This document shows positions 1-24,547 of a stretch of 64,000 nucleotides of DNA, in pieces. Each line of letters begins with the position of its first letter. Position 1 is the first letter of the stretch. Origin of the DNA: Piscicola geometra. Taxonomy: Eukaryota; Annelida; Clitellata; Hirudinida; Piscicolidae. A program made the position numbers and the translations under genes. The stretch covers positions 12,727,894-12,791,893 of the forward strand of contig OX030956.1 of NCBI GenBank assembly GCA_943735955.1. The letters run 5' to 3'. Under the pieces are notes generated by a model. That model saw only the letters and a program-made list of their open reading frames with translations. It was not told the DNA's origin and made no database searches.

Positions 1-48
1 ATAATTTTGTAAATATCATTTTTTATCTCAAATTTTTTTTTTCTTCAG

Positions 49-4029
<3,981 letters not shown>

Positions 4030-4298
4030 AAATGCCTCAGCTTTTATAAATTTTTAAACTCAAAAAAATTCATACATTCGAAATTTTTGAAAAAATAATT
4101 AAAATTTAAAAAATCTTATACTTTCATTCTACTCTAATTATAAAAGCTTTGTAAATTATGAGTTTTATTTCTATGCTTGTGCAGGAGATTGCTGTTTGTG
4201 GGCGCAATTATATCATAGGTAACTTTTCAATCACTTTTCGTATTCCTTTTTAGTATTCTTTTTTACACCTTTTTTTAAATTTAGAAATTTTTTTAATA

Positions 4299-4730
4299 AT
4301 GTCGCAACAAACTGCTGGAAAAGTGTTGCCACAATCAAAGGAAGCGCAGTTGAAATCCTATCAGAAACGACTAAAAGATGATATAAAGTCGATGTTTGAC
4401 AACTTTGGAGAGATCTTCAAACTTATTAGAATAGAAGACGAGCCTGTGCTGGGAAGGGCTTCTCAGGCGGAGCAGGACCGTCTGGAAATCGAAGTCAGGT
4501 CTGCAAATATGGTCAAGTCGTCAGAGTCTCTCATGAAACTTGTTTCAGAAATCAAACAATTCCTCATTCTGAACGACTTTGCACAAGTGAACGAATCAAT
4601 TCGAGCCGCTGTCGACTACAACAACAAGCTGACAACTAAGATTGATTCCCATATAATCTCCATTCGGGATGAAATGATTTCTGAGCTCTTTGATCTAGAA
4701 GAAGAATATTATTCTTCTGAATATAAATAA
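4299..4730 (+). CDS. MED22: MED22, Mediator complex subunit 22 (Surfeit-5)
   Basis: Single coding exon of 143 codons. MED22 is a small helical subunit of the Mediator head module that couples activators to RNA polymerase II in the nucleus. Family hallmarks are visible: LPQSKE near the N-terminus, SYQKRLKDDIKSMFDNFGEI, ESLMKLVSEIKQFLILNDF in the middle, and the acidic ending LEEEYYSSEYK. The ORF spans the conserved core. The long variable C-terminal tail of vertebrate MED22 is absent and a stop follows directly. Start is the first ATG, supported by similarity. It lies 269 bp after the UBA3 stop; a polypyrimidine-rich acceptor-like site ending at 4284 sits just upstream, so the 5' UTR may be spliced. 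AATAAA occurs at 4781. Confidence 0.95.
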   Translation: MSQQTAGKVLPQSKEAQLKSYQKRLKDDIKSMFDNFGEIFKLIRIEDEPVLGRASQAEQDRLEIEVRSANMVKSSESLMKLVSEIKQFLILNDFAQVNESIRAAVDYNNKLTTKIDSHIISIRDEMISELFDLEEEYYSSEYK

Positions 4731-4988
4731 CTCTTTTTAAAATTATTTTGTTATTTATCTCTTCATTATCTGCTTGATTTAATAAAATATTGAACTCTTA
4801 ATTTTTTAACCAATAGTTTTTTCCACATATTTATAGGTCATATAAAACTAAAATTAAATTTTATACTTTTTAGAGGCTACATTTGAACTCAAAATTCAAG
4901 AAATGAAGGCGAAGAAATAAAATGAATCTGGATCACATCTCTTAAAAAGTAAATAAACACTCCATCCAAACCTTCATTGCCTACAAAG

Positions 4989-5153
4989 ATGGACAAGATA
5001 TTATCAGCCATACTTGTCTTGGTGTTGGCCTTCTTGATCCACTATGCCTATCAGTGCTACCAGACACAGCATTCAGATGAGTATCTTTTTGATGTGGATG
5101 ACAACTACGAAACCACAGTAAAGGAACCCAACAATATCTACATTGAACGATGA
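4989..5153 (+). CDS. Small single-pass membrane protein, 54 residues, family not recognised
   Basis: ATG at 4989 to TGA at 5151. The predicted protein has a short N-terminus (MDK), one hydrophobic segment at about residues 4-20 (ILSAILVLVLAFLIHYA), then an acidic, tyrosine-bearing tail with a cysteine at residue 23. It could be a small integral membrane protein or a signal-anchored micropeptide. It sits 258 bp downstream of MED22 on the same strand and is followed by an AATAAA at 5323, as expected for a real 3' end. A short upstream ORF (ATG at about 4902, six codons) precedes it. I do not recognise a homologue. The case for coding rests on composition, position and the polyadenylation signal. 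Confidence 0.5.
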   Translation: MDKILSAILVLVLAFLIHYAYQCYQTQHSDEYLFDVDDNYETTVKEPNNIYIER

Positions 5154-5322
5154 TTCTTGCTGATTCTTGGGATGTGCGTGTAATTTACCTCGTTTCACCC
5201 ACTTGTATGTCACTCAATATTTTAGAACTATTTAAATACAAGATTTCAAGCTGGTAAACCCTATGAGCGCGATTTTAAGCATATTTTGAATTCTGCCTTT
5301 TTGCCAACCTGTTGAGATTTCT

Positions 5323-5328
5323 AATAAA
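5323..5328 (+). promoter_or_regulatory. Polyadenylation signal AATAAA
   Basis: Perfect AATAAA 170 bp after the stop of the 54-residue ORF, in a T-rich context; probably its 3' end signal. A matching AATAAA at 4781-4786 serves MED22. Confidence 0.55.
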
Positions 5329-5329
5329 C

Positions 5330-8250
5330 GTTTTTCTAAAAATTGACTTGATGGTTTAATTACAAAATTGATTCAATGGCTTCAAAAGTTTCAAGGCTCT
5401 TGATATTTTCTCATGGGAGTATTACGAATAAATTAACGGACATTAATTAATGTAAGTGCTAGTTCTGGGCCTGTTCAAACAACTAATTAAGCAATGAGCC
5501 ACTAATGAGGCTTCCCTCGAAATCATGTAGGAACATCCATAAAAGTTCGCTACATTCCTAGAAACGTTCTATAATAATTATTTGCAATGTGGCCTTTAGT
5601 CAAACCGCCTCAAAGTTAGTGAGCGCCTTAAATTTCTCACGCGTTTAACGGTATAAGAAAGCTACTTAAAAGCTCTTGAAAAATTGGTAAATTTTAATTT
5701 ATTCATACCATATGAATCATATGGCATACAAATTTTAATTCAAATAAGGCTTCTAGCCACAATAAATCTACCCCAGTATGACCTATTATAATATTAAAAC
5801 TGATTACCATAAAGTCCTTATAATTAGCGTCACTTATGTCACTATTTGACTCAAGTGTCACTATTCTAAGGAGCTTAGTCACACCCATATTTTTATTTCA
5901 TCACTTTATTAGAGATTCCAATTATAAATAGGTTAATGATTTAAATTCAAATCGATTTATTCATCATGGTAGTTTCCATATCCTATGCGAATTCATTTTT
6001 AGTTTTTACGAATAAATACTATGAATAAATAATACATCTAAAAAATTAAGAAGACATTATGCTCTCCGCGCTGGTGCACTAGTCTTCAATTGATTTTTTA
6101 AGTGAAAAAAACATAATTTGCTCAGTAAAACGCCAATAAATCAGAGAGAAAATATTCTAGATAATGTTTGAAAATGCAGAAACTTTATTTTAAAATACTA
6201 AATGCCAAGAAGTCTCAATTTATTTTACAAAGAACTAAAAAGCTTTTTAATTTCAAATCGATCAATACCTCAGGTAGTCAGGACCGTTTAAAGCTTTGAT
6301 CATTAGAATATAATGTCATGCAGTATCCTCATCCTCATCATTATTTACTGCACGCAACTGTTCAGTGATTTACTCATTTCCGCATATAACCGCTAGCATT
6401 CTTTATAACTTTTATTTCAGAGTTTATTTTTCTAATTTTTATAGCGCTTTCTTTCTCGGTAATTTCGGCATAAAAACAGCCCTGTGGATTTATAAGGCGT
6501 GGAAGGATTGTTTTGTTATTTGTATCTATGGCATGATGCTCATTCACTACTTCTTTTCTTGTTTGAAACCATCCACTAACTATCTCTCTCTACTTACTTC
6601 TTATCTTCAATTTTATCGAGGAGATTAAATTAGAGTAAACAAAAACTTATTCAAAATTCAAATAAAAGTCGCAAGATTGAGTCAATTCATTCTCAAAAGC
6701 TTCGAAGACTTCATTATTTATTAGAGGATTCATCACATAAATACTGAATATATCCGAAAACATTAAAAATACATTTTTTTCATTAGGTTGAACATAATAA
6801 TGAATTGACCATGTATAGAGATAAACTTGAGCGCATGAAAGTCTAGTTTTACGGTGTTCCTCCCTATACAGAAGTCAGAGTGGATGAGATAGGGAATTTT
6901 TGGGTAGTAATTCTCGCATTCCATTCTTGCGAAATTAATTTGCTCATTCGAGGTGTTGAAAGTTTCTGATAGTTTATCAGTGATAGGCACTTCTGACGGA
7001 ATAACCTTTCCACTTATTAGCTTTGGGAAACTCTCTATAACCTGCCGCTTTGTTTTATCTTTTATATATATTTTTATATTTTTGCCTACTATATTTAATT
7101 CTTTATTCTTGCTTAAGATTAGAAAATAATTAAATCATTGTTCTCAGGACACATACAGATACATACACAAAAATATTTATGTGCAGAGAGTAAAAAACTT
7201 GAGAAAAAATATCTGTAAAATTTAAATTGGCATGCAAAATTTCATATAAAAATAATTAACAAGTCTATGCATATTAATAAGATAAAAAAACAAAAAACTT
7301 GTTGTGGAAATCCAAACATTCAATATACTTTCTAAGTTAATTCAAACATTCTGATTTTGAACATGAAAACCGTTTTTCTTTCTCACTCTAAGTTTTTATG
7401 ATAAAGAAGATTTAAGTTTTCAATGGTAGATCAAGAATGTTGTTTTTCTCTGCTGTCTATTTTCTCTAATTAGCCTATTTTTTTTTCTATAATTATTTTT
7501 CTGTCCTGGCTACCCCAAACGCATATAAAACAGTACTTAGCATACCCTAGAAAAGTGATTGACATCTTCGATTTCTTTTGAGTGTTTTCAGCTTAATATG
7601 CAATGCATCGTACGCTTAGCTTTTAAAAACTGAGTTGAAACTGGGTTGTTGGTGACTGCTTTTTTTATACTTATCTAATCAATTTGAAATGCTATTGTGT
7701 TTTTCTAGAAAAACTTATCTAGAGATAATACGCGGTAGAAATATTGGTTTGAGGTCACTTAGTGTACACGAAAGATACGGATTTAGTCAGAGTCAGAGAA
7801 TAAGTCATCTCACTTGATAATGTACTGATGCATTGCAAGCCTCTTAACCGATTCAGACGAAGTTATTGATTTGAATGGCCTAGCTGAAGGACTGCTGAAT
7901 AAACGATTGAATAATCATTAATTTATTTCGTTCTCAGCGAAGGAAACACCAATGATTGAGAGATGTTAAGCATTTCATCATCTCGTTGAGTAAAGATAAG
8001 TCATGAATATGGTTAAATAATATTTAAAATATTGTTTAGAAGATAAAGACACATAACAAGCCATGAACTTCAGTGTGATATGGTGTTTGGCTATAGAATG
8101 CATTGAATGAAAGAATTAAATGATTTATTATCAAAAATAATTTATAGGGAAAGAACAACAGATAGAAAGAAACTTTTGTAAAGTGAAGCCTTATGCAGAT
8201 TGGTTTCCAAGAATAGAAAAAAAGATTCTTCAAAGAATTTAAATGCAGTT
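5330..8250. other. AT-rich intergenic DNA, no gene seen
   Basis: Between the small ORF and the 3' end of the Asn-rich gene I see no conserved coding exon, RNA gene or clear mobile element. ORFs under 90 codons here (for example 6365-6628) have AT-driven composition without recognisable motifs. Confidence 0.6.
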
Positions 8251-8521
8251 TATTTGTTAAAAATTCGGTAACAACCTTTAAGCGACGATTGGCTTACGAA
8301 ATTTGCAGGTGCTAACGATGAAGTAGTTGTACAAAACTGGAAAATATATTAAAATTGGGGAAGAGGCATCGGTTAAGAAGGAAAAAATTCATGTACGCAT
8401 GTAAATAACTTTTCAAATAAGTATTGAAATGGCGTAAAGACACGAAACTGAACAGGTCGACAAATTGATTCAAGAAGATGTCCAAATATAAAATTTCGCC
8501 ATCGTTCGGTTTGCCTACGGG

Positions 8522-11506
8522 TCACTTGGGTCTTTTGAGATAGCTGATGAATCCTTGGTGGCTGAAGCGACTGAGGATGGAGTGTTGGGCTGCAGAGGTG
8601 AGGCGCAGGCTTCCGAGACCATTCCTGCGCTTGCACAAGCGTGCGTAGTTGGACTTCACTTGCGGTTTGAGGTGTTTGTGAAGGGTTTGGTCGAGGTGTG
8701 AGTGATCACTGTCGTTTTCTTCAAGTCTGTCGGTCGTTTCTTGAGCGCTACAGTCGGAGTCTTGCAGCGATGTGAACGACTCGGCCGGCTTGATTCCTCC
8801 ACTGGGTCCGTTCTTTCCTGCAGCAAAATCGTGTGCTCCCCGGTCAGAGAGAGGCTTTCGCGGCTTCACGTGCCGATATTGGGCGCTTTGTCGCGAGAAA
8901 AAGGAGTCTTTGGGCTGGAGGGGCTGGCCTGGGTTCCCTCCCTTAGAGGCCTCCTCATCACTCTCACTACTCTCTCGTCCAGTAGTCTTCTTATGATCAT
9001 CCACATAGATTTCACACTTTGACTGACTTCTGTTTTCGACGAGTTTTATATTTTTTTCTAGCAGATTGATGTCGCCTTCTTCTTGGAGACTATTCTTTGT
9101 TCTTTCATCCTGAAGGTCTTGCAGATCCGGGCAGCTGGATGTCTTTCGTGTTTGATTTTTGTGGTAATTGAAGTGCGTCTCATCATCATAGGTGCTGTCG
9201 ATCAAGTTGCAGGTGGTTTGAGTGGTGCATCGGGAGTCATCGGCACCTAGCCGGCTCCTTCTCGCTGAAAATACAAACTTGCTTCGACTATGTTTTCTGC
9301 CGAGCGGAGCTGGTCGTTTGAAACCCCCAACAACTGCATCTTCATCTTCAGCGCCGAGAATCAAACCCTCCAAGTAAGATAATTTGTTGAGGCTCATCTC
9401 ATAGAGAATCTTGTAACACCAATCATACTCGCCACTACTTTTCTCTCTGTTGACACCATTATCGCAATTAAGAATAGAATCATCTCCAGCACCCACATCA
9501 CCACCAGCATCTTCAACCATCATGCTTTTAGTTTCACTTATACACTTTGATTCTGACCTCTCTTCCTCCATCCCTTCACAGGAAATACTTTCCAAGCTGA
9601 TATTTCTTTGCCTGCAAACCTCCTTCACCTTGTGATACCTCTTCTTCCACCTCTCCACTCTTTTCTCGCATCTTTTCCGTTCTTCTTTCACAGACCTTTC
9701 TAGTTTTTCTATTTCAAGCTGACGACTTTGTAATTTTATCTTCAAGCATTCAACGTCTCTTGCATCGTCAATCAATCTCTCACCACCACTTGATACATCC
9801 TCCTCTCTGAATGTTTTCTCGCATATCTCAACACCAACGCAGTCTTCGATGAGTTTATTATCATCGTTATCATCATCACTTCTGCCATCATCACTACCAC
9901 CACTAACAGCATTTAAACTACTACCATCATCATCACCACCACAACCACCACCACTACCACCATCATCATCATCACTACCACCAACATCATCATCATCATC
10001 CTTCTCAAAGCTTACCCCATCGCCTAGACTCCGTCTAACTTTTGACATGTTAATTAATGGTGAAGCCAATTGAACCCCAGGATTTTTATTCTTAATATCA
10101 TTATAATTATTATCATTATTATTATTGTTATTGGTATTTATTCTGGAAAATATTTCTCCTTCATCGTCGCCATCAAATTTTTCACTGAACAAATCATTTC
10201 TGCTTCCCTCATCTCCTCCTCCTCCCCCCTTCTCCTTCCTCATAATGCTATAGCACTGAGTCGACGCTGCTGAAATTGATAAGCAGGCGAATGTCTGTGG
10301 CTTGTGCCTGAAGCTCTCGGCAGATGATGAGGAGAGTCTAGCATCTTTTCCACTTTTCGGTGCGGTGTTGTTGTTAGGGTTGTTGTTGTTGTTGGTGGTA
10401 GAGATGATGTTGTTGGTATTTTTGTTGGGGTTCTTTATGTTTATTTTTATGTTGGTGTTGTTGTTGGGGTTGGTGTTGTTGTTGCTGTTTTTGTTGACGT
10501 CAGCGTTGTTGTTAGTAACAGTGTTTTTGGTGTTGTTGTAGCTGACGCTGTTATTGTTTTCATCTTGCAACAAGATATCCTCATTGTATATGTTGTTTAT
10601 ATTTCTTAACGGGTCATTATTCATGTTGCTTTGTGAGGTATCACAGTTGTTTTCGTGATTTTTGTTTTGTCTGCCGGTTTTGTTTTTCGACGCATCTTTG
10701 CTTCTATCAATATTCTGACTTTTTTCGCATTCATTATAACTCTTTTTGTTTATATAACTGAGGATTTTTTCTGAATCATCATCATCACTATTATTTATTA
10801 TTTTTTCATTTTTGATTTCACCCTCTTTTTTGTGAAACATGTTCTTCTCGTCATCATCGCCACAACGGCCGCCTGCACCATTTCTGGGCCGACTCTCATG
10901 AATATTTAAATCGTTTTTTTTGTTATTATTTTTATTTGTGCTTTTTGCATGATAGTAACTACGATGTTTTATGTTGTTTTTCTTGTTAAAATCGCCATCA
11001 TCCACATGATCGCTTTTAACAACAAACCCGTTGCTTTCAATTCCAATGATGTTATTGTTATCATCATCTTTTCTATAACCAAGACTGCGACTAGTGGAGA
11101 ATTGTTTTTTCTCACTATAAGAACAACTTCTTGTAGCGACATCTGTCTTCGTATTCGGAATTTCATTCAATATGGAAGCTTTACTCGTGTTTGAGGGTTC
11201 TTTGATGCTCGTTGCAAGATCTTCATTCTTTGTCGAGAATGCTTTATGGCTGGCTAATTGCTTGATGTGGTTGTTCGTCAAGTATATACTTAGGTTGTAG
11301 TTTTTGTTGAGTCCATTTTTGTTGTTGTTGTTGTTTTTGTTGTTATTGCTGTTATCTGTGTTAATGCTGTTGCTGTTATGTTCATTAATGTTGTATTCAC
11401 AGTTGTTTTTGTTATTACAAAGGTTGTTGCTGACGCCATTTTTGTTTTTTGGGTTGTAATTGTTGTTGTTGTTGCTGTTGTTGACGTTTCTTTTTTGGCA
11501 ATGCAT
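8522..11506 (-). CDS. Asn/Asp-rich low-complexity protein with central coiled coil, 994 residues, unknown function
   Basis: One uninterrupted ORF from ATG (11504-11506) to a stop at 8522. An in-frame TGA lies upstream with no earlier Met, so this start is the natural one. The first half is Asn-rich with scattered Lys, Ser and Asp. Near residues 470-560 there are Asp and Gly/Asp tracts (about 9830-10010). Then comes a charged predicted coiled coil (LEIEKLERSVKEERKRCEKR, about 9640-9760). After it are more ordered-looking segments: YKILYEMSLNKLSYLEGLIL (about 9370-9430), a basic patch KRPAPLGRKHSRSKFVFSARR (split here as KRPAPLGRKHS and RSKFVF), SSCPDLQDL, and a basic C-terminus ending SYLKRPK. 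There is no signal peptide or membrane segment. Phospho-regulated scaffold is only a guess; I recognise no family. TTTATT at about 8250 (AATAAA on this strand) could be its poly(A) signal. Confidence 0.7.
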   Translation of the reverse strand: MHCQKRNVNNSNNNNNYNPKNKNGVSNNLCNNKNNCEYNINEHNSNSINTDNSNNNKNNNNNKNGLNKNYNLSIYLTNNHIKQLASHKAFSTKNEDLATSIKEPSNTSKASILNEIPNTKTDVATRSCSYSEKKQFSTSRSLGYRKDDDNNNIIGIESNGFVVKSDHVDDGDFNKKNNIKHRSYYHAKSTNKNNNKKNDLNIHESRPRNGAGGRCGDDDEKNMFHKKEGEIKNEKIINNSDDDDSEKILSYINKKSYNECEKSQNIDRSKDASKNKTGRQNKNHENNCDTSQSNMNNDPLRNINNIYNEDILLQDENNNSVSYNNTKNTVTNNNADVNKNSNNNTNPNNNTNIKINIKNPNKNTNNIISTTNNNNNPNNNTAPKSGKDARLSSSSAESFRHKPQTFACLSISAASTQCYSIMRKEKGGGGGDEGSRNDLFSEKFDGDDEGEIFSRINTNNNNNNDNNYNDIKNKNPGVQLASPLINMSKVRRSLGDGVSFEKDDDDDVGGSDDDDGGSGGGCGGDDDGSSLNAVSGGSDDGRSDDDNDDNKLIEDCVGVEICEKTFREEDVSSGGERLIDDARDVECLKIKLQSRQLEIEKLERSVKEERKRCEKRVERWKKRYHKVKEVCRQRNISLESISCEGMEEERSESKCISETKSMMVEDAGGDVGAGDDSILNCDNGVNREKSSGEYDWCYKILYEMSLNKLSYLEGLILGAEDEDAVVGGFKRPAPLGRKHSRSKFVFSARRSRLGADDSRCTTQTTCNLIDSTYDDETHFNYHKNQTRKTSSCPDLQDLQDERTKNSLQEEGDINLLEKNIKLVENRSQSKCEIYVDDHKKTTGRESSESDEEASKGGNPGQPLQPKDSFFSRQSAQYRHVKPRKPLSDRGAHDFAAGKNGPSGGIKPAESFTSLQDSDCSAQETTDRLEENDSDHSHLDQTLHKHLKPQVKSNYARLCKRRNGLGSLRLTSAAQHSILSRFSHQGFISYLKRPK
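9832..10015 (-). repeat. Coding (GAT)n/(GGT)n low-complexity tract
   Basis: ATC/ACC triplets on the + strand read as Asp and Gly runs in the 994-residue protein. They are the same triplets that fill UBA3 introns. Poly-Asn codons (AAC/AAT) give comparable tracts at 10360-10560 and 11290-11490. Confidence 0.8.
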
Positions 11507-12223
11507 CCTGCTTAAAGTTCGAAAGTTTCTTGAGACAATGTATCCGATTTGATATCTTCAAATCGGCGAAGTCCTGACGTTAATTCCGAAAACTCTAAAA
11601 AGATTAAAATTCTCACAAATCAGTCATATTCAGCTGTATGGCGATCTTTTAGCCCAATAAAAAAACGCCTCACTTAAAAAACATGCGATAAAGAATCCAA
11701 AACACCCCAAATTGGCGAAATGGTCCTAAATTGAACAATTGATTTCCTTGCATAATGATAAATGGATCATTAAAATTTTTGTCCGCAATTGAATATGAAC
11801 GGGTACAGCGGGTAATATATCGATCGCATCTCGTTGAAGATGCATTATTGCAGTGATAATTTTTATAGCGTGTGGAAACCTCTCGCTTGCAAGACTGTCG
11901 ACTAATAATAATTATTATTGATAATATTTTGGTTTACCATATATTTATTAATCGTATTCGTGTTATTAATAAATATTAATATTTTTTATAATTGATAAAA
12001 AATATAATTTGTTTTAATTGAAATGTAATAAAATATTATGAATGGGGTTTGTTGTGACGTAACCCAATTATTTGTTCTCTTGGTTATTTTTAGACTAGAT
12101 GAAAGTTCTGATCAATAAGCAAAATTACTTATTGAATTTTTAATAATAATAATGATTAATTTAATAATAAATAATAATTATTAAAACTTCAATAAGTAAT
12201 TTTGTTTATTATTATTATTATAC

Positions 12224-12257
<34 letters not shown>

Positions 12258-13080
12258 GTTAATACAATCTAAAGACAAAAACTGCCTACTGAAATCAGTC
12301 TCTTTTCTTCTCTTTACTGGATAGCATCAACCATTTATTATTAAGTCTTTACAATTATCGACACTAAAAACTCTCTAATTATCATTTATAGAAATAAATA
12401 TCGAAATTCAAACATAAATTAAATAAATTAATTAACCCAAACTAAATAGTCTAACAAGATATCCGTGAAAACCTTTAAAAACTATCTCTTTCTTTGTTTA
12501 TGTGGTATTTATGGTAAACGTGTTCGTATTCATTTATACGTACGTATGTTGCAATAATTGTTACAATGGTCGTATGTATAAGCTGCATATTATGCTTGAT
12601 TGTGTCTAGAAGTATATTTATATGCATTTATATCCTTTTTATAATTACACAATTTGTTTATTCATAAAGTATGCACAAAAAATAAATCAAAATGTTGCCT
12701 TGTGTATTGATGATTTATATCGACAAATAAGCATACGAAAGCCATTCAAACAAATTCAAAGTGGTAATACGACAGTGTCGGCCTTTGCCACTGCCACTTC
12801 AATGGAGTCTCAAGCAATGAAAACAAATTTCAGCTTCAACAAATCATTTGTTCTCAGCATTTGTTGAATGAGGTTTACAAATAGTTTTGTAACCTATGTG
12901 TTACAATTGGCGCTCCCGACCCTAGATTGGCTCATTGCCAACGCAGCACTCTTTTATTAATGGTACATTGATGTATTTTCTTCGAATTATAGAAATTATT
13001 GCCCATATAGTATAAAATGACAACGTCCTGGACTATTTGAATAAACTAATCTTCAGTAAACAAAGTACCAGGTGCCTTTG
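11507..13080. other. AT-rich intergenic DNA with a hairpin-forming inverted repeat
   Basis: No coding exon is supported. It contains the inverted repeat at 12114-12210 and an (AAT)n run at 12211-12256, listed separately. Confidence 0.6.
12114..12210. repeat. Inverted repeat, about 40-bp arms
   Basis: The left arm at 12114-12153 (starting AATAAGCAAAATTACTTATT) is matched by the reverse complement of 12171-12210 with only a few mismatches, around a short AT-rich loop of about 17 bp. A run of (AAT)n follows at 12211-12256. This could be a hairpin, a small foldback element or the core of a MITE. No target duplication was identified. Confidence 0.75.
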
Positions 13081-13490
13081 ACAGCGATCAACAAGCTCAT
13101 CTCAACAAGCAACTCATTGACTTCGAGAATGCCGACCAACGACGCGAGTACAGAACTACGTGAGAAACAATAAACTCGATCGCAGGAGATGAGAACAAAG
13201 CCAATCCGTCAAAAGTGCCGCTGTTGGACGATTCACTTCCGAAAGGGAAAGAGGAACTACTTGAAGGTTGGAAAGAATACTTCTCAACGCTGCTCAACAG
13301 CGTCAACTTTCATGCTGGTGTCTCAAACCTGCCTCACCATCAATGGACAACAGCTTTATCAAAGCCATCGCCTTCTCACTGGACCAGATCCACAAAGCAA
13401 ACAAAAATGCAATGGCAGCGGAAATACTTAAGCAACTATCGACGCAACAGCTTGATGTTCATCGCAGCCAAAGTCTCTAAGAGTGGTTGT
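13080..13490 (+). pseudogene. Non-LTR retrotransposon reverse-transcriptase relic
   Basis: The reading frame at 13215 contains LPKGKEELLEGWKEYFSTLL, a close match to the segment just before the RT domain in RTE/CR1-like non-LTR elements (typically ...ILERWKEYFSELLN). A shift to another frame gives AIAFSLDQIHKANKNAMAAE with EILK after it, matching the following ANKAPGxDGIPAEILK region. The two matching pieces are in different frames and flanked by stops, so this is a dead, short copy. The upstream text contains the usual Ala/Asn/Lys-rich linker. The element class is known from its motif; the exact clade is not determined. Confidence 0.7.
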
Positions 13491-13494
13491 TGAG

Positions 13495-14975
13495 ATTTCT
13501 TAGAACAGAACGATAAATACTTTAAAATACATAAAAAATACAAGAAGGTCTACAGAAGCTTTAATCAACCTTCATTCTCCACAAAGTGACTTAAGTTAAT
13601 ACTCATTGTTATTCAATCTCACAAACATCCGCCACTAGCATTTCCTTTATTATTTTTTCTTGGAAGTTCTAGAGTTTATAATTCATCAATAAAAACACAA
13701 CAAATGGTCCCTTTCATCATTTCGAATAAGGGCGTATTTTTTTCCCCTTCAACCTGTCAAGATTCACTATCGTTTACAAACCTGTCTATCAATAGTGTCA
13801 TTGTGAAGATAATGTGAAATAGCAGTACACAGAAACCGAATAAACAGTCATTCACATCAAAATCGTATAATCAGTCTCGATCTCACGTCGGCCATATTTT
13901 TGGTGATTATTAAAAAAATTTTTTTTTAAATAAAATGAATTTACAAACGAGTTGACTTAATTTAGGAAGTATTTTATTCTTTAATTTATGACGCAAATTG
14001 ATGCAATAGTTCTTGCATGAGCAATGTCTTTGCTTCAACTTTCAATCCGAATTCAACGAAGCGTACATTCTAAACTCCCATGCACTCAATACCCAATGAT
14101 GAGATCAGTCTGAGAATTCATGCGTAGAATATTTTCCCATTTTTTCATGCAAATTTTTAAAATTAATTTTTTTTCGTTTTGAGTGAACTGGAAATAAGAG
14201 AATATTAAAAGTTCATGATAATCATTAGTTATAGTCATAGTGAGAATCCGTTTTATGCAAATAAAGTATTTTTGCAGGAAAAAATCTAGATTTTGATCTG
14301 GAAAAGAATTTTAAAATCTTTCCCTCAAACCTACACTTCCAATGGAAGCTTTAAAAATTAAGAATACTTAGTCTTGATAAATGAAGTTTCGCAGAATATT
14401 TCCAGGTTTTCACAATATTTTAATTGCCACCAATGGCCAATTTCAATAGAACATTCAAACAAATTTATTAGGTTTTAATATTATTTTCACTTTAAGAAGT
14501 ATTTACAATGTATTAAAACCTTTTAAATCCTTAATGGCATGCAAGGAAATGTAAAAATAATAATGAAAAATTAATTTTTCGTTCAATTTAAAACCTTTTG
14601 GTGGAGCCTTCAAATACTTCTTCAAACTCAGCCATGCGTAACAAACGTTAAAACCTATAATTAACGCGAGAATCTAAATTTAACATTATGGAACGATGGA
14701 ATGAAAGAATTAAAAAGCAAAAAAATACAATTTTCTCAGCTATCATGGATTCTTTCCCGGAAACGAATATACATGCGATTAATAAGTGCAAAGGTTTATA
14801 AACATCAGTCCACTTTTAGTCAGTATTACGCAGAATATTCAAAGTGCATTCATTAGGGAATGCACGAAAACACATGAAATAAGCCGCTCTTCAAAACACC
14901 ATTCAGAAGAACTTGCCGACTCAATTGCAGACTGAATGGTGAAAATTTACATTCACAATTTCATTGTTACGCTGA
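13495..14975. other. AT-rich intergenic DNA, nothing recognised
   Basis: Contains probable 3' UTR of the Toll-like gene at its right end (- strand). I see no conserved ORF, RNA gene or clear repeat. Confidence 0.55.
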
Positions 14976-14979
14976 AAAC

Positions 14980-24547
<9,568 letters not shown>

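Noticed and set aside
8522..11506. Contamination by an Asn-rich protist such as Dictyostelium or Plasmodium
   Set aside because: The Asn-rich genes are interleaved with clear animal orthologues with many introns, and Six1/2 itself has the Asn-rich tail.
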